Positions 52,602 through 61,997 are shown, counted from the first letter of the stretch. The stretch: 64,000 bases of DNA from Paenarthrobacter aurescens (GCF_041549525.1 NZ_CP157456.1:2914001-2978000); one strand, 5' to 3'. Translations and numbers: made by a program. The notes: generated by a model from the sequence alone, not told the origin.

Positions 52602-53108
52602 TTAGCGCTTGGAGTACTGCTGAGCCTTACGTGCCTTCTTGAGACCAGCCTTCTTGCGCTCGATGACGCGGGCGTCACGGCTCAAGTAACCGGCCTTCTT
52701 GAGGGTGGCGCGGTTGTTGTCGACGTCGATCTCGTTCAGTGAGCGAGCAACGCCGAGACGCAGCGCACCGGCCTGGCCGGAGATGCCACCGCCGTGGATA
52801 CGGGCGATGACGTCGTAGGCGCCTTCGAGATCAAGGATCTTGAAGGGCTCGTTGACGTCCTGCTGGTGCAGCTTGTTCGGGAAGTAGTTGTCCAGCGTGC
52901 GGCCGTTGATGGTCCACTTGCCGGAACCCGGAACAACGCGAACGCGTGCAACGGCTTCCTTGCGGCGGCCAACAGCTGCGCCGGCAACGGTCAGTGCCGG
53001 GCGCTCCTTCTTGGGCGCATCTTCACCAGATGTGCTTTCAGAGGTGTAGCTGGTGAGGGTTTCCTCAGCCTCGACGGCTTCGGCGGTCAGTTCTTCGTTC
53101 TGAGCCAC
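52602..53108 (-). CDS. rpsI: 30S ribosomal protein S9
   Basis: 168 residues. The C-terminal 130 form the conserved S9 domain: [47 protein letters not shown] and the basic tail [18 protein letters not shown] that reaches the P-site tRNA. About 38 N-terminal residues are an acidic Glu/Thr/Ser-rich extension. It follows rplM by 39 nt. Confidence 0.97.
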   Translation of the reverse strand: MAQNEELTAEAVEAEETLTSYTSESTSGEDAPKKERPALTVAGAAVGRRKEAVARVRVVPGSGKWTINGRTLDNYFPNKLHQQDVNEPFKILDLEGAYDVIARIHGGGISGQAGALRLGVARSLNEIDVDNNRATLKKAGYLSRDARVIERKKAGLKKARKAQQYSKR

Positions 53109-53147
53109 GGTTCTCCTTGTAATAAAAAGTTTAGTTGGTGGCCAGGA

Positions 53148-53591
53148 CTACTGGGCGACCTGGGTGATTTCGAAAGTCTTCGGCTGCTGTGCAGCGTGGG
53201 GGTGCTCCGGGCCTGCGTAGACCTTGAGCTTGCCCAGCTGCTGAGCGGCGAGGGAGTTCTTGGGGAGCATGCCCTTGATGGCCTTCTCAACAGCGCGAAC
53301 CGGGTTGGATTCCAACAGCTCGGCGTAGTTGACGGAGGTCAGGCCGCCCGGGTAACCGGAGTGGCGGTATGCGCGCTTCTGCTCCAGCTTGGCGCCGGTG
53401 AGGGCAACCTTTTCAGCGTTGATGATGATGACGAAGTCGCCCATGTCCATGTGGGACGCAAAGGTCGGCTTGTGCTTTCCGCGCAGCAGTGTTGCGGTCT
53501 GGCTGGCAAGACGACCAAGGACAACGTCGGTGGCGTCAATGACGTGCCACTGGCGGTTGATATCGCCGGGCTTCGGGGTGTACGTACGCAC
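53148..53591 (-). CDS. rplM: 50S ribosomal protein L13
   Basis: 147 residues. [20 protein letters not shown], then [19 protein letters not shown] and [19 protein letters not shown], all standard L13 signatures. GTG start at 53591. First gene of the rplM-rpsI operon; the tad pilus cluster starts 288 nt away in the opposite direction. Confidence 0.97.
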   Translation of the reverse strand: MRTYTPKPGDINRQWHVIDATDVVLGRLASQTATLLRGKHKPTFASHMDMGDFVIIINAEKVALTGAKLEQKRAYRHSGYPGGLTSVNYAELLESNPVRAVEKAIKGMLPKNSLAAQQLGKLKVYAGPEHPHAAQQPKTFEITQVAQ

Positions 53592-53879
53592 GGTTTTGCC
53601 TCGTTCTTGTTCTGGCGTTCATGTTTTAGGCGGCACGCAATAAGGCGTGCACCTACTATGTATGCGCTACCGGAGCAGAGGTGAGGGCTCTATGTACCAG
53701 TTATCCCAGGATCTCGAAATGCCTCAGGAGTTAGCGATCCTGCAACTGGATCCTCCGGAAGGCATGTGTCATCGAGATAGGACACGCACAACGACTCTAA
53801 ACAATACCGTCACTAGGGCGTCCGGGTCAAAATGGGGTAACCGCCCCGCCGGGCAGCAGACCTCACCCAGGGAGAGCAT

Positions 53880-54524
53880 ATGACCCACTGGCCCGCCTTT
53901 CCCCTCATTATCGCGCTCCTTGGCTTGCTCCTCAGCCCCGCCGTTGAGCTGGTCATCTCACGCACGCTGCCCAGGCTCGGCGGCCTCCCCGGGATCAAGG
54001 TAAGGATCACGACGGCAGCACTCACCGCGCTGCTTTTTGGCTTGCTCGCGTGGCGCTTTGGTTTCTCTCCGGAGTTGCCGGCATTCCTTTTATTGGCATT
54101 GCTGGGCGTGCAACTTTCGCGGATCGATTTCACGCTGCATTTGCTGCCCAACCGCCTCGTACTGCTGTTACTGGGGGGCGGCTTGGTGCTTCTTTGCTCA
54201 TCCGCAGCTCTCACGCCGGGCTGGCCGGACCTCTTCCGCGCCCTCGCCGGAGGGGCTGTCCTGTTCGCGAGCTACGTCATTCTTAAACTTATTTCGCCAA
54301 AAAGCCTCGGAATGGGCGATGTGAAACTCGCAGCACCCCTCGGACTGTACTTGGGGTACTTGGGTTGGCAGCAGGTACTCTTCGGTGGACTGTTGGGATT
54401 CGTGGTAGGTGGGGTGCTCACGGTACTGATGTTGCGCCTGCGACGCACGGAAAAACCCACAGAAACGGCACATGGTCCAGCGATGGTCATCGGCGCCCTC
54501 AGCGTCGCCCTGGTCATGAGCTGA
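53880..54524 (+). CDS. prepilin peptidase (A24 family, TadV/CpaA-like)
   Basis: 214 residues, six to seven hydrophobic helices. The two catalytic Asp are visible: LSRIDFTLHLLPNRL near residue 83 and LGMGDVKLAAPLG near residue 146 (GxGD motif). It has no N-terminal zinc or methylase domain, as is usual for Flp-type peptidases. It should cleave the Flp and TadE-type prepilins encoded downstream. ATG at 53880 has GGGAGAG upstream. Confidence 0.9.
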   Translation: MTHWPAFPLIIALLGLLLSPAVELVISRTLPRLGGLPGIKVRITTAALTALLFGLLAWRFGFSPELPAFLLLALLGVQLSRIDFTLHLLPNRLVLLLLGGGLVLLCSSAALTPGWPDLFRALAGGAVLFASYVILKLISPKSLGMGDVKLAAPLGLYLGYLGWQQVLFGGLLGFVVGGVLTVLMLRLRRTEKPTETAHGPAMVIGALSVALVMS

Positions 54525-54850
54525 CACGACGTAGTACGCACTTACCTCTCCCATCCCGGGCCCCCAAATCACTAAGGCTCCTGTCAAAACCAAGTAGTTT
54601 CGAGCCCTTTTTCATCCAAAACTGAGTACTTCCTCCCCTCAGTGCGCGCCGGCGAGTAGCGGCCCCTCCCCCAAGTCGAGTACGGCTACGCATTGTCGCA
54701 GCCACTTCCCAGGGTGAATTCTTATCTCATCGAATTCCGAACCGCCAAAGCAAACATGGGGGTAGTTCGGGAAACGTATAAATGCAAATTCCGATAATTT
54801 GCTGGACCTATATCCACATTCACGAATATTTTTCTGGGAAGGAAATTCCA
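54525..54850 (+). other. non-coding region upstream of the flp pilin gene
   Basis: 326 nt without a gene. It holds four GAGTA/AAGTA motifs at 54592, 54624, 54654 and 54678, then an AT-rich stretch from about 54760 that includes a FliA/WhiG-like promoter signature. A short ACTGAG/CTCAGT inverted repeat covers 54621-54642. Confidence 0.6.
54771..54797 (+). promoter_or_regulatory. putative FliA/WhiG-type (sigma-28) promoter of flp
   Basis: GAAA, 15 nt, then TCCGATAA. The consensus for this sigma family is TAAA-N15-GCCGATAA; each element differs at its first base and the spacing is exact. The predicted start would give a leader of about 45 nt before the flp ATG. Sequence match only. Confidence 0.5.
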
Positions 54851-55036
54851 ATGTCTGCTTTCATGTTCACCATTACCTCGTACATTGCCGGCGTCAAGGA
54901 TCGCTTCACCTCCGATGAGAAGGGCGCGACGATGGTTGAATACGGCATCATGGTCGCCGCTATCGCTGTCGTGGTGGGAGTTGCAGCCTTCGCACTCGGA
55001 GGGCGTGTTACTACTCTCTTCGGTGGCATCCTCTAG
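54851..55036 (+). CDS. flp: Flp-family type IVb pilin
   Basis: 61 residues. A short leader ends in DEKG, then mature ATMVEYGIMVAAIAVVVGV, the Flp motif with Glu5 and Tyr6 followed by one hydrophobic helix, and a Gly-rich C-terminus. ATG at 54851 has AAGGAA 8 nt upstream. It is the major subunit of the pilus built by the downstream tad genes. The gap to tadE is 102 nt, which could allow higher flp expression than the machine genes. Confidence 0.93.
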   Translation: MSAFMFTITSYIAGVKDRFTSDEKGATMVEYGIMVAAIAVVVGVAAFALGGRVTTLFGGIL

Positions 55037-55138
55037 CTCAGCCACGTGACTCGGTTGGTCGCGGCTGCCGATTGGCAACCACGACCAACCCGTCGCTTTT
55101 AAAGCACGTTCTGTTGGATCTGGGACCGGGAGACGGAT

Positions 55139-55546
55139 GTGAAATCCAAAACGAATGAGCGTGGCGCCGCGGCCGTGGAACTGGCCATCCTCCTGCCACT
55201 TTTGCTGCTAATCCTGTTCGGAATCATGGAGTTTGGGCGCGCCTACAATGTCCAGGTTTCCCTGACTCAGGCCGCACGTGAAGGAGCCCGCCATGCCGCA
55301 GTGCACTACCAAGACGGCACCCTCGACGTCTCCGGCGCCGCTTTGGCAGCGGCGCCGGCCTTGGACGGATTAGGAGTCACCGTCGCAGACAATGCTTCCA
55401 GCTGCGCGCCAGGATCAAACGTGGAAGTCACCACCAGTGTTTCCCTGTCTTCGATGACTGGATTCCTGGACGCCGGCTTCTTCGGCGGAACAGGCATCTT
55501 CCCGCTTAATTTGTCAGGAGTGGGGGTCATGAGATGCGGTGGTTAG
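55139..55546 (+). CDS. tadE: TadE-family pseudopilin
   Basis: 135 residues. N-terminal NERGAAAVELAILLPLLLLI with the prepilin-like Gly/Ala-Glu5 pattern and one hydrophobic helix, then a soluble extracellular domain with two Cys. GTG at 55139 has GGGAGACGGA upstream. It overlaps the next gene by 13 nt. TadE-type proteins are processed by the prepilin peptidase and are needed for Flp pilus assembly. Confidence 0.9.
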   Translation: MKSKTNERGAAAVELAILLPLLLLILFGIMEFGRAYNVQVSLTQAAREGARHAAVHYQDGTLDVSGAALAAAPALDGLGVTVADNASSCAPGSNVEVTTSVSLSSMTGFLDAGFFGGTGIFPLNLSGVGVMRCGG

Positions 55547-56574
55547 ACAGGGCACGACGGGATATTTGGACGCATAAGGATTCGGTCGACTCCGAACGTG
55601 GCGCAAGCACCGTCATCGTCGCAGGCCTCATGGTCGTCCTCCTCGGGTTTGCCGCCTTGGCCGTGGATGTCGGGGCAATCTACGCCGAGAAAGCTCAATT
55701 GCAGAATGGCGCTGATGCAGCAGCGCTGGCTATCGCCACCGACTGCGCAGGGGGTAACTGCGGGAGCAGCGCGTCTACCGGAAACCAGTTCGCCAATGAC
55801 AATGCCAATGACAACACCAGCGGCGCCGTCGTAACGTTCCCCTCTGCCACTACGGTACGGGTGGTCACCAATGCCAGGGACACTGCGGGCCAGAACAGCT
55901 TCTCACTTTTCTTTGCGCGGGCAATGGGCTACGACACGACCACAGTTGACGCGTCGGCTGAGGCCTCGTGGGGCGCTCCGTCAGCTGCGACCACGTTGCC
56001 GTGGACGGTCAGCGAGTGTGTGTTCAAAAAGTATCTTTCGCCAGCCCAGCTCGCGTCCCTTAATTCGACGGGGAATTTCACAGGAGATCCGGTTCCAACG
56101 CACCTGCTGTTGCGATACGACACCAACGCACCAACCGTGCCGGGCTGTGCAGCGCAAAACGGCTACCAACCTGGTGGTTTTGGTTGGCTCGTCACTGATT
56201 CCGGTTGTTCCACCGACATCGATCTGGACGCGACTGTCGATGGACAAACCGGTAATCACTTCCCTAACGCTGCTGCCTGCGACGCCGCCCTTTCCACCAT
56301 CATGGACGAGCCTGCACTGATACCGCTCTTCAACACGGCCACGGGCAATGGCAGCAATGCGAAATACACCTTGGTTGGTTTTGCAGCATTCCAAGTAACC
56401 GGATACAAGTTCAGCGGCTCTGGGGCCGTGCTGGACCCCCTGGCACCAAGCTGCACGGGAAATTGCCGTGGACTCCAGGGGTTTTTCTCACGCTTTGTGT
56501 CCCTCGAAGAGGGCATGCAAGTTGCAGGAGGCATTCCTAATTATGGGGCTTCCGTCGTCTTGCTCACCGAGTAG
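55534..56574 (+). CDS. tadG: TadG-like pilus assembly protein (Tad-like N-terminal domain)
   Basis: 346 residues. N-terminal ERGASTVIVAGLMVVLLGFAALAVDVGAIYAEKAQLQNGADAAALA is the putative Flp pilus TadE/TadG-like domain with one membrane helix. The rest is an extracellular region with several Cys (for example DCAGGNCG and CTGNCRG), so disulphides are likely. No von Willebrand domain is evident. The start lies within the tadE 3' end. The exact role in the pilus is unknown; relatives are minor surface components. Confidence 0.82.
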   Translation: MRWLDRARRDIWTHKDSVDSERGASTVIVAGLMVVLLGFAALAVDVGAIYAEKAQLQNGADAAALAIATDCAGGNCGSSASTGNQFANDNANDNTSGAVVTFPSATTVRVVTNARDTAGQNSFSLFFARAMGYDTTTVDASAEASWGAPSAATTLPWTVSECVFKKYLSPAQLASLNSTGNFTGDPVPTHLLLRYDTNAPTVPGCAAQNGYQPGGFGWLVTDSGCSTDIDLDATVDGQTGNHFPNAAACDAALSTIMDEPALIPLFNTATGNGSNAKYTLVGFAAFQVTGYKFSGSGAVLDPLAPSCTGNCRGLQGFFSRFVSLEEGMQVAGGIPNYGASVVLLTE

Positions 56575-56625
56575 TTGCTCACAGAGTCGCTGCTCTCGAA
56601 CTCACGAAACTCAAAGGAGTAGAAA

Positions 56626-57393
56626 GTGAAAACACGCCTACTGGGAGGCATTGCGGCACTGCTGTTAGCAGTCATCGGCACGGTTTTGCTGGTCACCTAT
56701 GTTCAGGGAGCCGATAAGCGTGCGCAGCAAGGGCTTGATCCCGTAAACGTCCTTGTGGTTAAGGAACGCATTCCGGCCGGCACCAAGGCTGAAGAAATTC
56801 AGTCCAAGGTCAAGACCGAAACCCTGCCGCAGTCGGCGGTGGCACCCGGCACCATCAATGCCCTTAGCGATCAAAAGGGCAAGGTCACCTCATCAGACCT
56901 CCAACCAGGGGAACAGCTTCTGGGAGTAAAACTGGTCAGCCCCAAAGATCTCGCACCAGGCACTGTTCCTGTACCCGAGGGATTGCAAGAAGCAACGTTC
57001 GTACTTGCGCCCGAGCGAATCCTGGGAGGCCGGATTGAGGCCGGAGACACCGTCACAGTCTTTGCTTCCTTCAAATTGGACGAAGCGGTTCCGGCAGGTG
57101 CGAACCTTCCGGCTGGGTTGACCGGATGGAAAGACTTCACAGAACTGCTGTATCACGACGTTCTGGTCACCGCAGTCCAGCAAGCAGCCCCTGACGCAGA
57201 AAAATCAGCAGGAACTGACAAGGGGGTGGCACTTCCCAACGGATCCGCCTACGTCACGGTGGCGCTCAGCGACGCCAACGCTACAAAGATGGTCTTCGGC
57301 GCAGAGTTTGGCACGCTGTGGCTCTCCAAGCAGACCGACAAGACCGTCAAGAGCGATCCTCCGACGACGACCTTTGGAGGGCTGGTCCAATGA
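56626..57393 (+). CDS. cpaB: Flp pilus assembly protein CpaB/RcpC
   Basis: 255 residues. N-terminal membrane helix (about 5-25), SAF domain with VNVLVVKERIPAGTKAEEI, ALSDQKGKVTSSDLQPGE and then the RcpC/CpaB C-terminal domain. GTG at 56626 has an ideal AAAGGAG. In Gram-negative bacteria CpaB sits near the secretin; here there is no secretin, so it probably acts at the outer membrane face or cell wall. The stop overlaps the next start (ATGA). Confidence 0.9.
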   Translation: MKTRLLGGIAALLLAVIGTVLLVTYVQGADKRAQQGLDPVNVLVVKERIPAGTKAEEIQSKVKTETLPQSAVAPGTINALSDQKGKVTSSDLQPGEQLLGVKLVSPKDLAPGTVPVPEGLQEATFVLAPERILGGRIEAGDTVTVFASFKLDEAVPAGANLPAGLTGWKDFTELLYHDVLVTAVQQAAPDAEKSAGTDKGVALPNGSAYVTVALSDANATKMVFGAEFGTLWLSKQTDKTVKSDPPTTTFGGLVQ

Positions 57394-58589
57394 GCCGCTT
57401 CGTAGCCGTCACTGCCGTCCGTGACTTTGAAGGACGCATTCGGCAAGCCATCAGTGGCGCACTGCACGGAGACCTTCAAACGTTGTCCCCGGCCGTCCTC
57501 CAAGCCGGCACCGACGAAATCTTCAAGCAGCTGACAGGAGCACCTCCAGAGGTGATGATCCTCGGCCCAGGCGTCAATCCTGACGACGCTTTCAAACTAG
57601 CCACGGTGATCGACCTCCAGTACCCGGAAATCAGCCTCCTGATGGTGGCCGAGCCCAGCGCTGACATTGTGCTGAAAGCCATGCATGCAGGAGTCAGGGA
57701 TGTGGTCGCCCCCGAAGCGGACGTCAACGAACTCCGAGTCCTCCTGGAACGTGCATGCTTGGCCGCCGCCAGCCGGCGACGCGGAATGCAACCAGCTGCC
57801 GAATCCGGACAAGAGCGGGGACGGGTCATTGCCGTCATGTCACCGAAAGGCGGCGTGGGAAAGACGACTGTTGCCACGAACCTCGCCATTGGCTTGGGGT
57901 CGCTTGCGCCGATGAGTGTGGTGATTGTGGACCTGGACCTGCAATTCGGCGACGTCGCTTCCGGCCTGTTGCTCGAACCGGAGCACTCCATCACCGAAGC
58001 TGTTCACGGAGCTGCTGCCCAGGACTCCATGGTCCTCAAGGCGTTTCTGACCGTCCACCCAGCCGGAATCTACGCACTCTGCGCACCACAGAAGCCCTCT
58101 GATTCGGACTACATCACTGCCGAACACGTCACCCGCCTCCTCAATCAGCTGGCAACAGAGTTCAAGTACGTCGTGGTGGACACTGCACCAGGCCTTGGCG
58201 AACACTGTCTCGCCACGCTGGAGTTGGCCACCGATGGAGTCTGGGTGTGCGGGATGGATGTGCCCAGCATCAGGGGTCTGAGGAAGTGCTTCAGCGTTCT
58301 GAAGGAACTTCAGCTGTTGCCACAGGGCCGGCATACGGTCTTGAACTTCGCGGACAGGAAGAGTGGTCTTTCCGTCCAGGACGTTGAAGCCACCATCGGA
58401 GTGCCCGTTGACACGGTCATTCCGAGGTCCCGCACTCTTCCCTACTCCACGAACCGTGGCATCCCGGTCCTGCAAGGCACAGTTCGGGATTCAGCGATCA
58501 AGGGACTGCGGAAGCTCGTTCAGCGGTTCGATCCTCGGCTCGAATCCGCACCTCAGAACAAACTGCACCGAAGGGTGGTGGTGTCATGA
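57390..58589 (+). CDS. cpaE: CpaE/TadZ-like ATPase (ParA/MinD superfamily)
   Basis: 399 residues. An atypical receiver-like N-terminal domain (about 1-130, MILGPGVNPDDAFKLA), then a ParA-type ATPase with deviant Walker A MSPKGGVGKTTVATNLAIG, Walker A' VIVDLDLQFGDVA and the VVDTAPGLGEH motif. TadZ/CpaE localises the pilus machine in the cell. ATG at 57390 overlaps cpaB and the stop overlaps tadA (both ATGA). Confidence 0.92.
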   Translation: MSRFVAVTAVRDFEGRIRQAISGALHGDLQTLSPAVLQAGTDEIFKQLTGAPPEVMILGPGVNPDDAFKLATVIDLQYPEISLLMVAEPSADIVLKAMHAGVRDVVAPEADVNELRVLLERACLAAASRRRGMQPAAESGQERGRVIAVMSPKGGVGKTTVATNLAIGLGSLAPMSVVIVDLDLQFGDVASGLLLEPEHSITEAVHGAAAQDSMVLKAFLTVHPAGIYALCAPQKPSDSDYITAEHVTRLLNQLATEFKYVVVDTAPGLGEHCLATLELATDGVWVCGMDVPSIRGLRKCFSVLKELQLLPQGRHTVLNFADRKSGLSVQDVEATIGVPVDTVIPRSRTLPYSTNRGIPVLQGTVRDSAIKGLRKLVQRFDPRLESAPQNKLHRRVVVS

Positions 58590-60028
58590 AGCTGTCAGAG
58601 AGACTTTCGAAGAATAACTCCCTTGGTGTCGCTGCCCCGGGTGACATGCAAGCTCCGGACACGGCTCCTGGCGGTGACTGGATAGCAACAGCTTCAGCGC
58701 CCACCCCAATATTGCGCGGTGCACCCACTACGCCTGCGGTGGATGCGCTGGCCGGACTCAAACAGCGTGCGGCTTCTTCCCTGTTTGAACGCATCGGAAA
58801 CCGCATGGGTGACACGTCGTCATCCGAAGAGGATCTTCGGTCTTTTGCAGTGGACGAACTCTCAGCAGTCATCGATGAGGAGCAAGTACCGCTCTCCCCC
58901 GAGGAGCGGCGTCGGCTCATCCGCGAGATTTCCGACGAGGTGATGGGCTACGGCCCGCTGCAGCGTCTGCTGGAGGACCCCTCCGTCACGGAAGTCATGG
59001 TGAACCGCTTCGACCAGATCTACGTGGAGCGGCATGGACACTTGGCCTTGACCGAGCTGCAGTTCAGTTCGGATGACCACCTGCGGAAGGTGATTGAACG
59101 GATCGTTTCAAGAGTCGGACGCCGCATCGATGAATCGTCTCCATTGGTCGATGCCCGGTTGGAGGACGGCTCGCGTGTGAATGCGATCATCCCCCCGCTG
59201 GCTGTCAACGGACCATCGTTGACCATCAGGAAATTCAGCCACGTTCCGCTCACGGTCAGGAATCTCATTGAGTGGGGCTCCATGAGCCTGGAGATGGCTG
59301 AATTACTGAGCGCCTGCGTAAGGGCACGCTTGAATGTCATCGTTTCGGGCGGCACAGGCACAGGAAAGACGACATTGCTGAACGTTTTGTCGTCCTTCAT
59401 CCCGGAGTCCGATCGAATCGTCACCATTGAAGACGCCGTGGAGCTACAACTTCAACAGCGTCATGTCGTCAGGCTGGAAAGCCGCCCACCCAATATTGAG
59501 GGAAAGGGTGCTATCACTATCCGTGATCTGGTCCGTAACTCGCTTCGTATGCGCCCGGATCGGATTATCGTCGGTGAGGTCCGTGGCGGTGAATCCTTGG
59601 ACATGCTGCAGGCGATGAACACCGGCCACGATGGCTCCCTGTCCACTGTGCACGCCAACTCTCCCAGGGACGCGATTGCACGATTGGAGACGCTGGTGTT
59701 GATGGCCGGAATGGATCTTCCGCTTCGCGCAATTCGGGAGCAGGTTTCCTCAGCTGTTGATCTCATCGTCCAAGTAACGCGTTTGCGTGATGGCAGCCGA
59801 CGAGTCACTCATGTCACCGAGGTGCAAGGGATGGAAGGGGATGTCGTCACACTCCAGGACGCTTTTCTCTTCGACTACTCGGCAGGTTTGAACGCCCAGG
59901 GGCACTTCCTGGGCAAAGCTATCCCTACAGGCATTCGGCCCCGTTTCCTCGATCGGTTTACGGAGCTCGGAATTCAGGTATCCCCTGCGACCTTTGGTGT
60001 CGCTCCAGTAGCGGTGGGGAGGCGTTAG
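58586..60028 (+). CDS. tadA: Flp pilus secretion ATPase TadA/CpaF
   Basis: 480 residues of the GspE/VirB11 superfamily. N-terminal domain to about 180, RINAIIPPLAVNGPSLTIRKF-like sequence, Walker A VSGGTGTGKTTLLNVLS near residue 255, Asp box VTIEDAVELQL, His box STVHANSPRDAIARLETL and Walker B EVRGGESLDML. This hexameric ATPase powers pilin polymerisation. Overlaps cpaE by 4 bp and is followed by tadB after 2 nt. Confidence 0.96.
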   Translation: MKLSERLSKNNSLGVAAPGDMQAPDTAPGGDWIATASAPTPILRGAPTTPAVDALAGLKQRAASSLFERIGNRMGDTSSSEEDLRSFAVDELSAVIDEEQVPLSPEERRRLIREISDEVMGYGPLQRLLEDPSVTEVMVNRFDQIYVERHGHLALTELQFSSDDHLRKVIERIVSRVGRRIDESSPLVDARLEDGSRVNAIIPPLAVNGPSLTIRKFSHVPLTVRNLIEWGSMSLEMAELLSACVRARLNVIVSGGTGTGKTTLLNVLSSFIPESDRIVTIEDAVELQLQQRHVVRLESRPPNIEGKGAITIRDLVRNSLRMRPDRIIVGEVRGGESLDMLQAMNTGHDGSLSTVHANSPRDAIARLETLVLMAGMDLPLRAIREQVSSAVDLIVQVTRLRDGSRRVTHVTEVQGMEGDVVTLQDAFLFDYSAGLNAQGHFLGKAIPTGIRPRFLDRFTELGIQVSPATFGVAPVAVGRR

Positions 60029-60030
60029 CG

Positions 60031-60972
60031 ATGGAATCCCCAGCGTTCTTCTTCCTCGCGATCGCACTCTGTGTGTCCGCCCTCATCGTCCTGGTAGCCG
60101 TGGTCCTGAAACCGCGGAATGGCCCTATCCCGGTTGAGCGTCGTCGGGTGGACCTGCCACAGGATAACTCCGCAGTGGGGCGCGTTTCCGAGTCTGCGGT
60201 GCGCCTGGTTGATACCGCCATTGGCACGTCTGGGGGCCCCTTCAATCGAGAGGTCCTTTACAACGCCGGCGTCAAACAGGCTCCTGCAGACGTGACGGTG
60301 GTGGTTGTGATCGCCGCTGTACTTCTGGGAGGCTTCGGCTGGCTTTTGATTAATCCCTTCATTGGCATTGTGCTCGCTATTGCCACACCTTTTGGAGCGA
60401 AGCTGATCCTCGCCGTGAAAACAGGAAAACGCCGCGGCAAGTTTGAGATGCAGTTAACCGACACCATTCAGATGTTGATTGGTGGCCTTCGCGTCGGGCA
60501 CAGCATCATGAGGTCATTGGAGGCCGCGGCACAGGAATCACAGGCCCCCACGTCAGAAGAACTGGCCCGGATTGTCAACGAAGTACGAATCGGCAAGGAC
60601 CCTCGGCAGGCACTGGAGGATTGTGCCAGCCGTATGGACAGCGAAGATTTCCAGTGGATTGGGCAAGCAATCCAGATCAACCGCGAGGTGGGTGGCGACT
60701 TGGCCGAGGTATTGGAGCAGGTGGCAGGAACCATCCGGGAGCGCAGCGAAATCAAGGGCCACGTACGCGCCTTAAGCGCTGAAGGCAAGATGTCAGCGGT
60801 GGTCTTGATGATTCTTCCTGTTGCTGTGGGACTCTTCATGTCCGCGTTGAACCCCGGTTACATGAGGCTCTTCGCAGAACACCCCATAGGGATCGCCCTG
60901 GTTGTGGTCAGCGCGGTCCTGTTCGCTGTTGGCGGCTTCTGGATGAGCCGCACTGTGAAGATCAAGTTCTAG
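60031..60972 (+). CDS. tadB: Flp pilus inner membrane platform protein TadB
   Basis: 313 residues with a type II secretion F domain: hydrophobic helices at about 5-23, 90-125 and, near the C-terminus, 252-270 and 283-305. The core has MQLTDTIQMLIGGLRVGHSI and DFQWIGQAIQINREVGGDLAEVL. It pairs with TadC as the membrane platform. It starts 2 nt after tadA. Confidence 0.92.
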   Translation: MESPAFFFLAIALCVSALIVLVAVVLKPRNGPIPVERRRVDLPQDNSAVGRVSESAVRLVDTAIGTSGGPFNREVLYNAGVKQAPADVTVVVVIAAVLLGGFGWLLINPFIGIVLAIATPFGAKLILAVKTGKRRGKFEMQLTDTIQMLIGGLRVGHSIMRSLEAAAQESQAPTSEELARIVNEVRIGKDPRQALEDCASRMDSEDFQWIGQAIQINREVGGDLAEVLEQVAGTIRERSEIKGHVRALSAEGKMSAVVLMILPVAVGLFMSALNPGYMRLFAEHPIGIALVVVSAVLFAVGGFWMSRTVKIKF

Positions 60973-60984
60973 GAGACAACGCTC

Positions 60985-61863
60985 ATGACTCCCGTTGCAT
61001 GGCTGATCATAGCCACCATCGTTCTGCCGGTAGGCTACTTCGCTTGGTCGCTGCTCAGCATCGACCGTAAGGGCATAGTTGCCATTCAGAGCAATCTCGG
61101 TTCGGGCTTCGCGCAAGGTGGCGGGGTAAACCTTCAACGTCCCCCTCTCCTGCTGGGCGTCGCCAGGAAACTGACCCCTGGCAGCTACGAAGCCAAAATG
61201 GATCATTGGCTCGCCCTCGCCGGGCGGCCTATGTCGATGCCGTTGCCCAAGCTCCTAGCCCTAAAGCCCGCACTTGGGCTGGCCGGAGCACTCGGCGGAG
61301 TATCCCTGTTTCTTCTCAGTCCGGGACCCGGAATGGTAGGACTGGGCCTCTTCCTGACAGTGTTTCTGTATTTCCTTCCAGACCTCCTGATCTACAACTC
61401 CGGGATAAAACGGCAGGAAGCGATCAAACTCGAGTTTCCCAACACCCTGGATCAAATGCTGATTTCGGTCGAAGCAGGCCTCGGCTTCGAATCGGCGATG
61501 GAACGGGCTTCCTCGCAGGGGGCCGGTCCTCTGCCTCAGGAACTCATGCGCACGTTGCAGGACATCCAAGTGGGTCGTCCCCGGCAGGAGTCGTACGAGG
61601 CATTGGCCGATCGATGTGCCGTACCTGACGTCCGCAGTTTCGTCCTTGCCGTAATACAAGCCGACAAATATGGCATCGGGATCGCGAACGTCCTCCGCGC
61701 CCAGGCCAAGCAAGCACGCGTCAAACGGAGGCAAAGCGCAGAGGAGCGTGCGATGAAGTTGCCCGTCAAGGTGCTTTTTCCGCTCTTGTTCTGCATCTTC
61801 CCGGTCCTCTTCATAGTCCTTCTGGGTCCGGCAGCCATCAAGATCATGCAGGCCTTCTCCTGA
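60985..61863 (+). CDS. tadC: Flp pilus inner membrane platform protein TadC
   Basis: 292 residues, second GspF-type platform protein. FPNTLDQMLISVEAGLGFESAMERAS and VPDVRSFVLAVIQADKYGIGIANVLRAQA are the usual T2SSF signatures, followed by a C-terminal helix. It ends the tad operon; a terminator hairpin lies 63 nt downstream. Confidence 0.92.
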   Translation: MTPVAWLIIATIVLPVGYFAWSLLSIDRKGIVAIQSNLGSGFAQGGGVNLQRPPLLLGVARKLTPGSYEAKMDHWLALAGRPMSMPLPKLLALKPALGLAGALGGVSLFLLSPGPGMVGLGLFLTVFLYFLPDLLIYNSGIKRQEAIKLEFPNTLDQMLISVEAGLGFESAMERASSQGAGPLPQELMRTLQDIQVGRPRQESYEALADRCAVPDVRSFVLAVIQADKYGIGIANVLRAQAKQARVKRRQSAEERAMKLPVKVLFPLLFCIFPVLFIVLLGPAAIKIMQAFS

Positions 61864-61925
61864 TCTTGCTCCGCGGGAAATAGACCGGCACTTCGCGGAT
61901 CCCAGACCACGAAGTGTCACAACGG

Positions 61926-61956
61926 CCCCCTTCCGGTACCCAGAGCCGGGAGGGGG
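61926..61956 (+). terminator. hairpin at the end of the tad locus
   Basis: CCCCCTTCCGG pairs with CCGGGAGGGGG (11 bp with one G-T wobble, 9-nt loop), then TCCTCCTGTG. It lies between convergent tadC and truA and could serve either. Confidence 0.75.
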
Positions 61957-61997
61957 TCCTCCTGTGTCCGGACGGACGTCAACAGGACCCCGAAATG

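Noticed and set aside
53647..53883. 78-codon plus-strand frame ahead of the prepilin peptidase
   Set aside because: Unremarkable composition, overlaps the peptidase start, and covers the rplM promoter region; no family resemblance.
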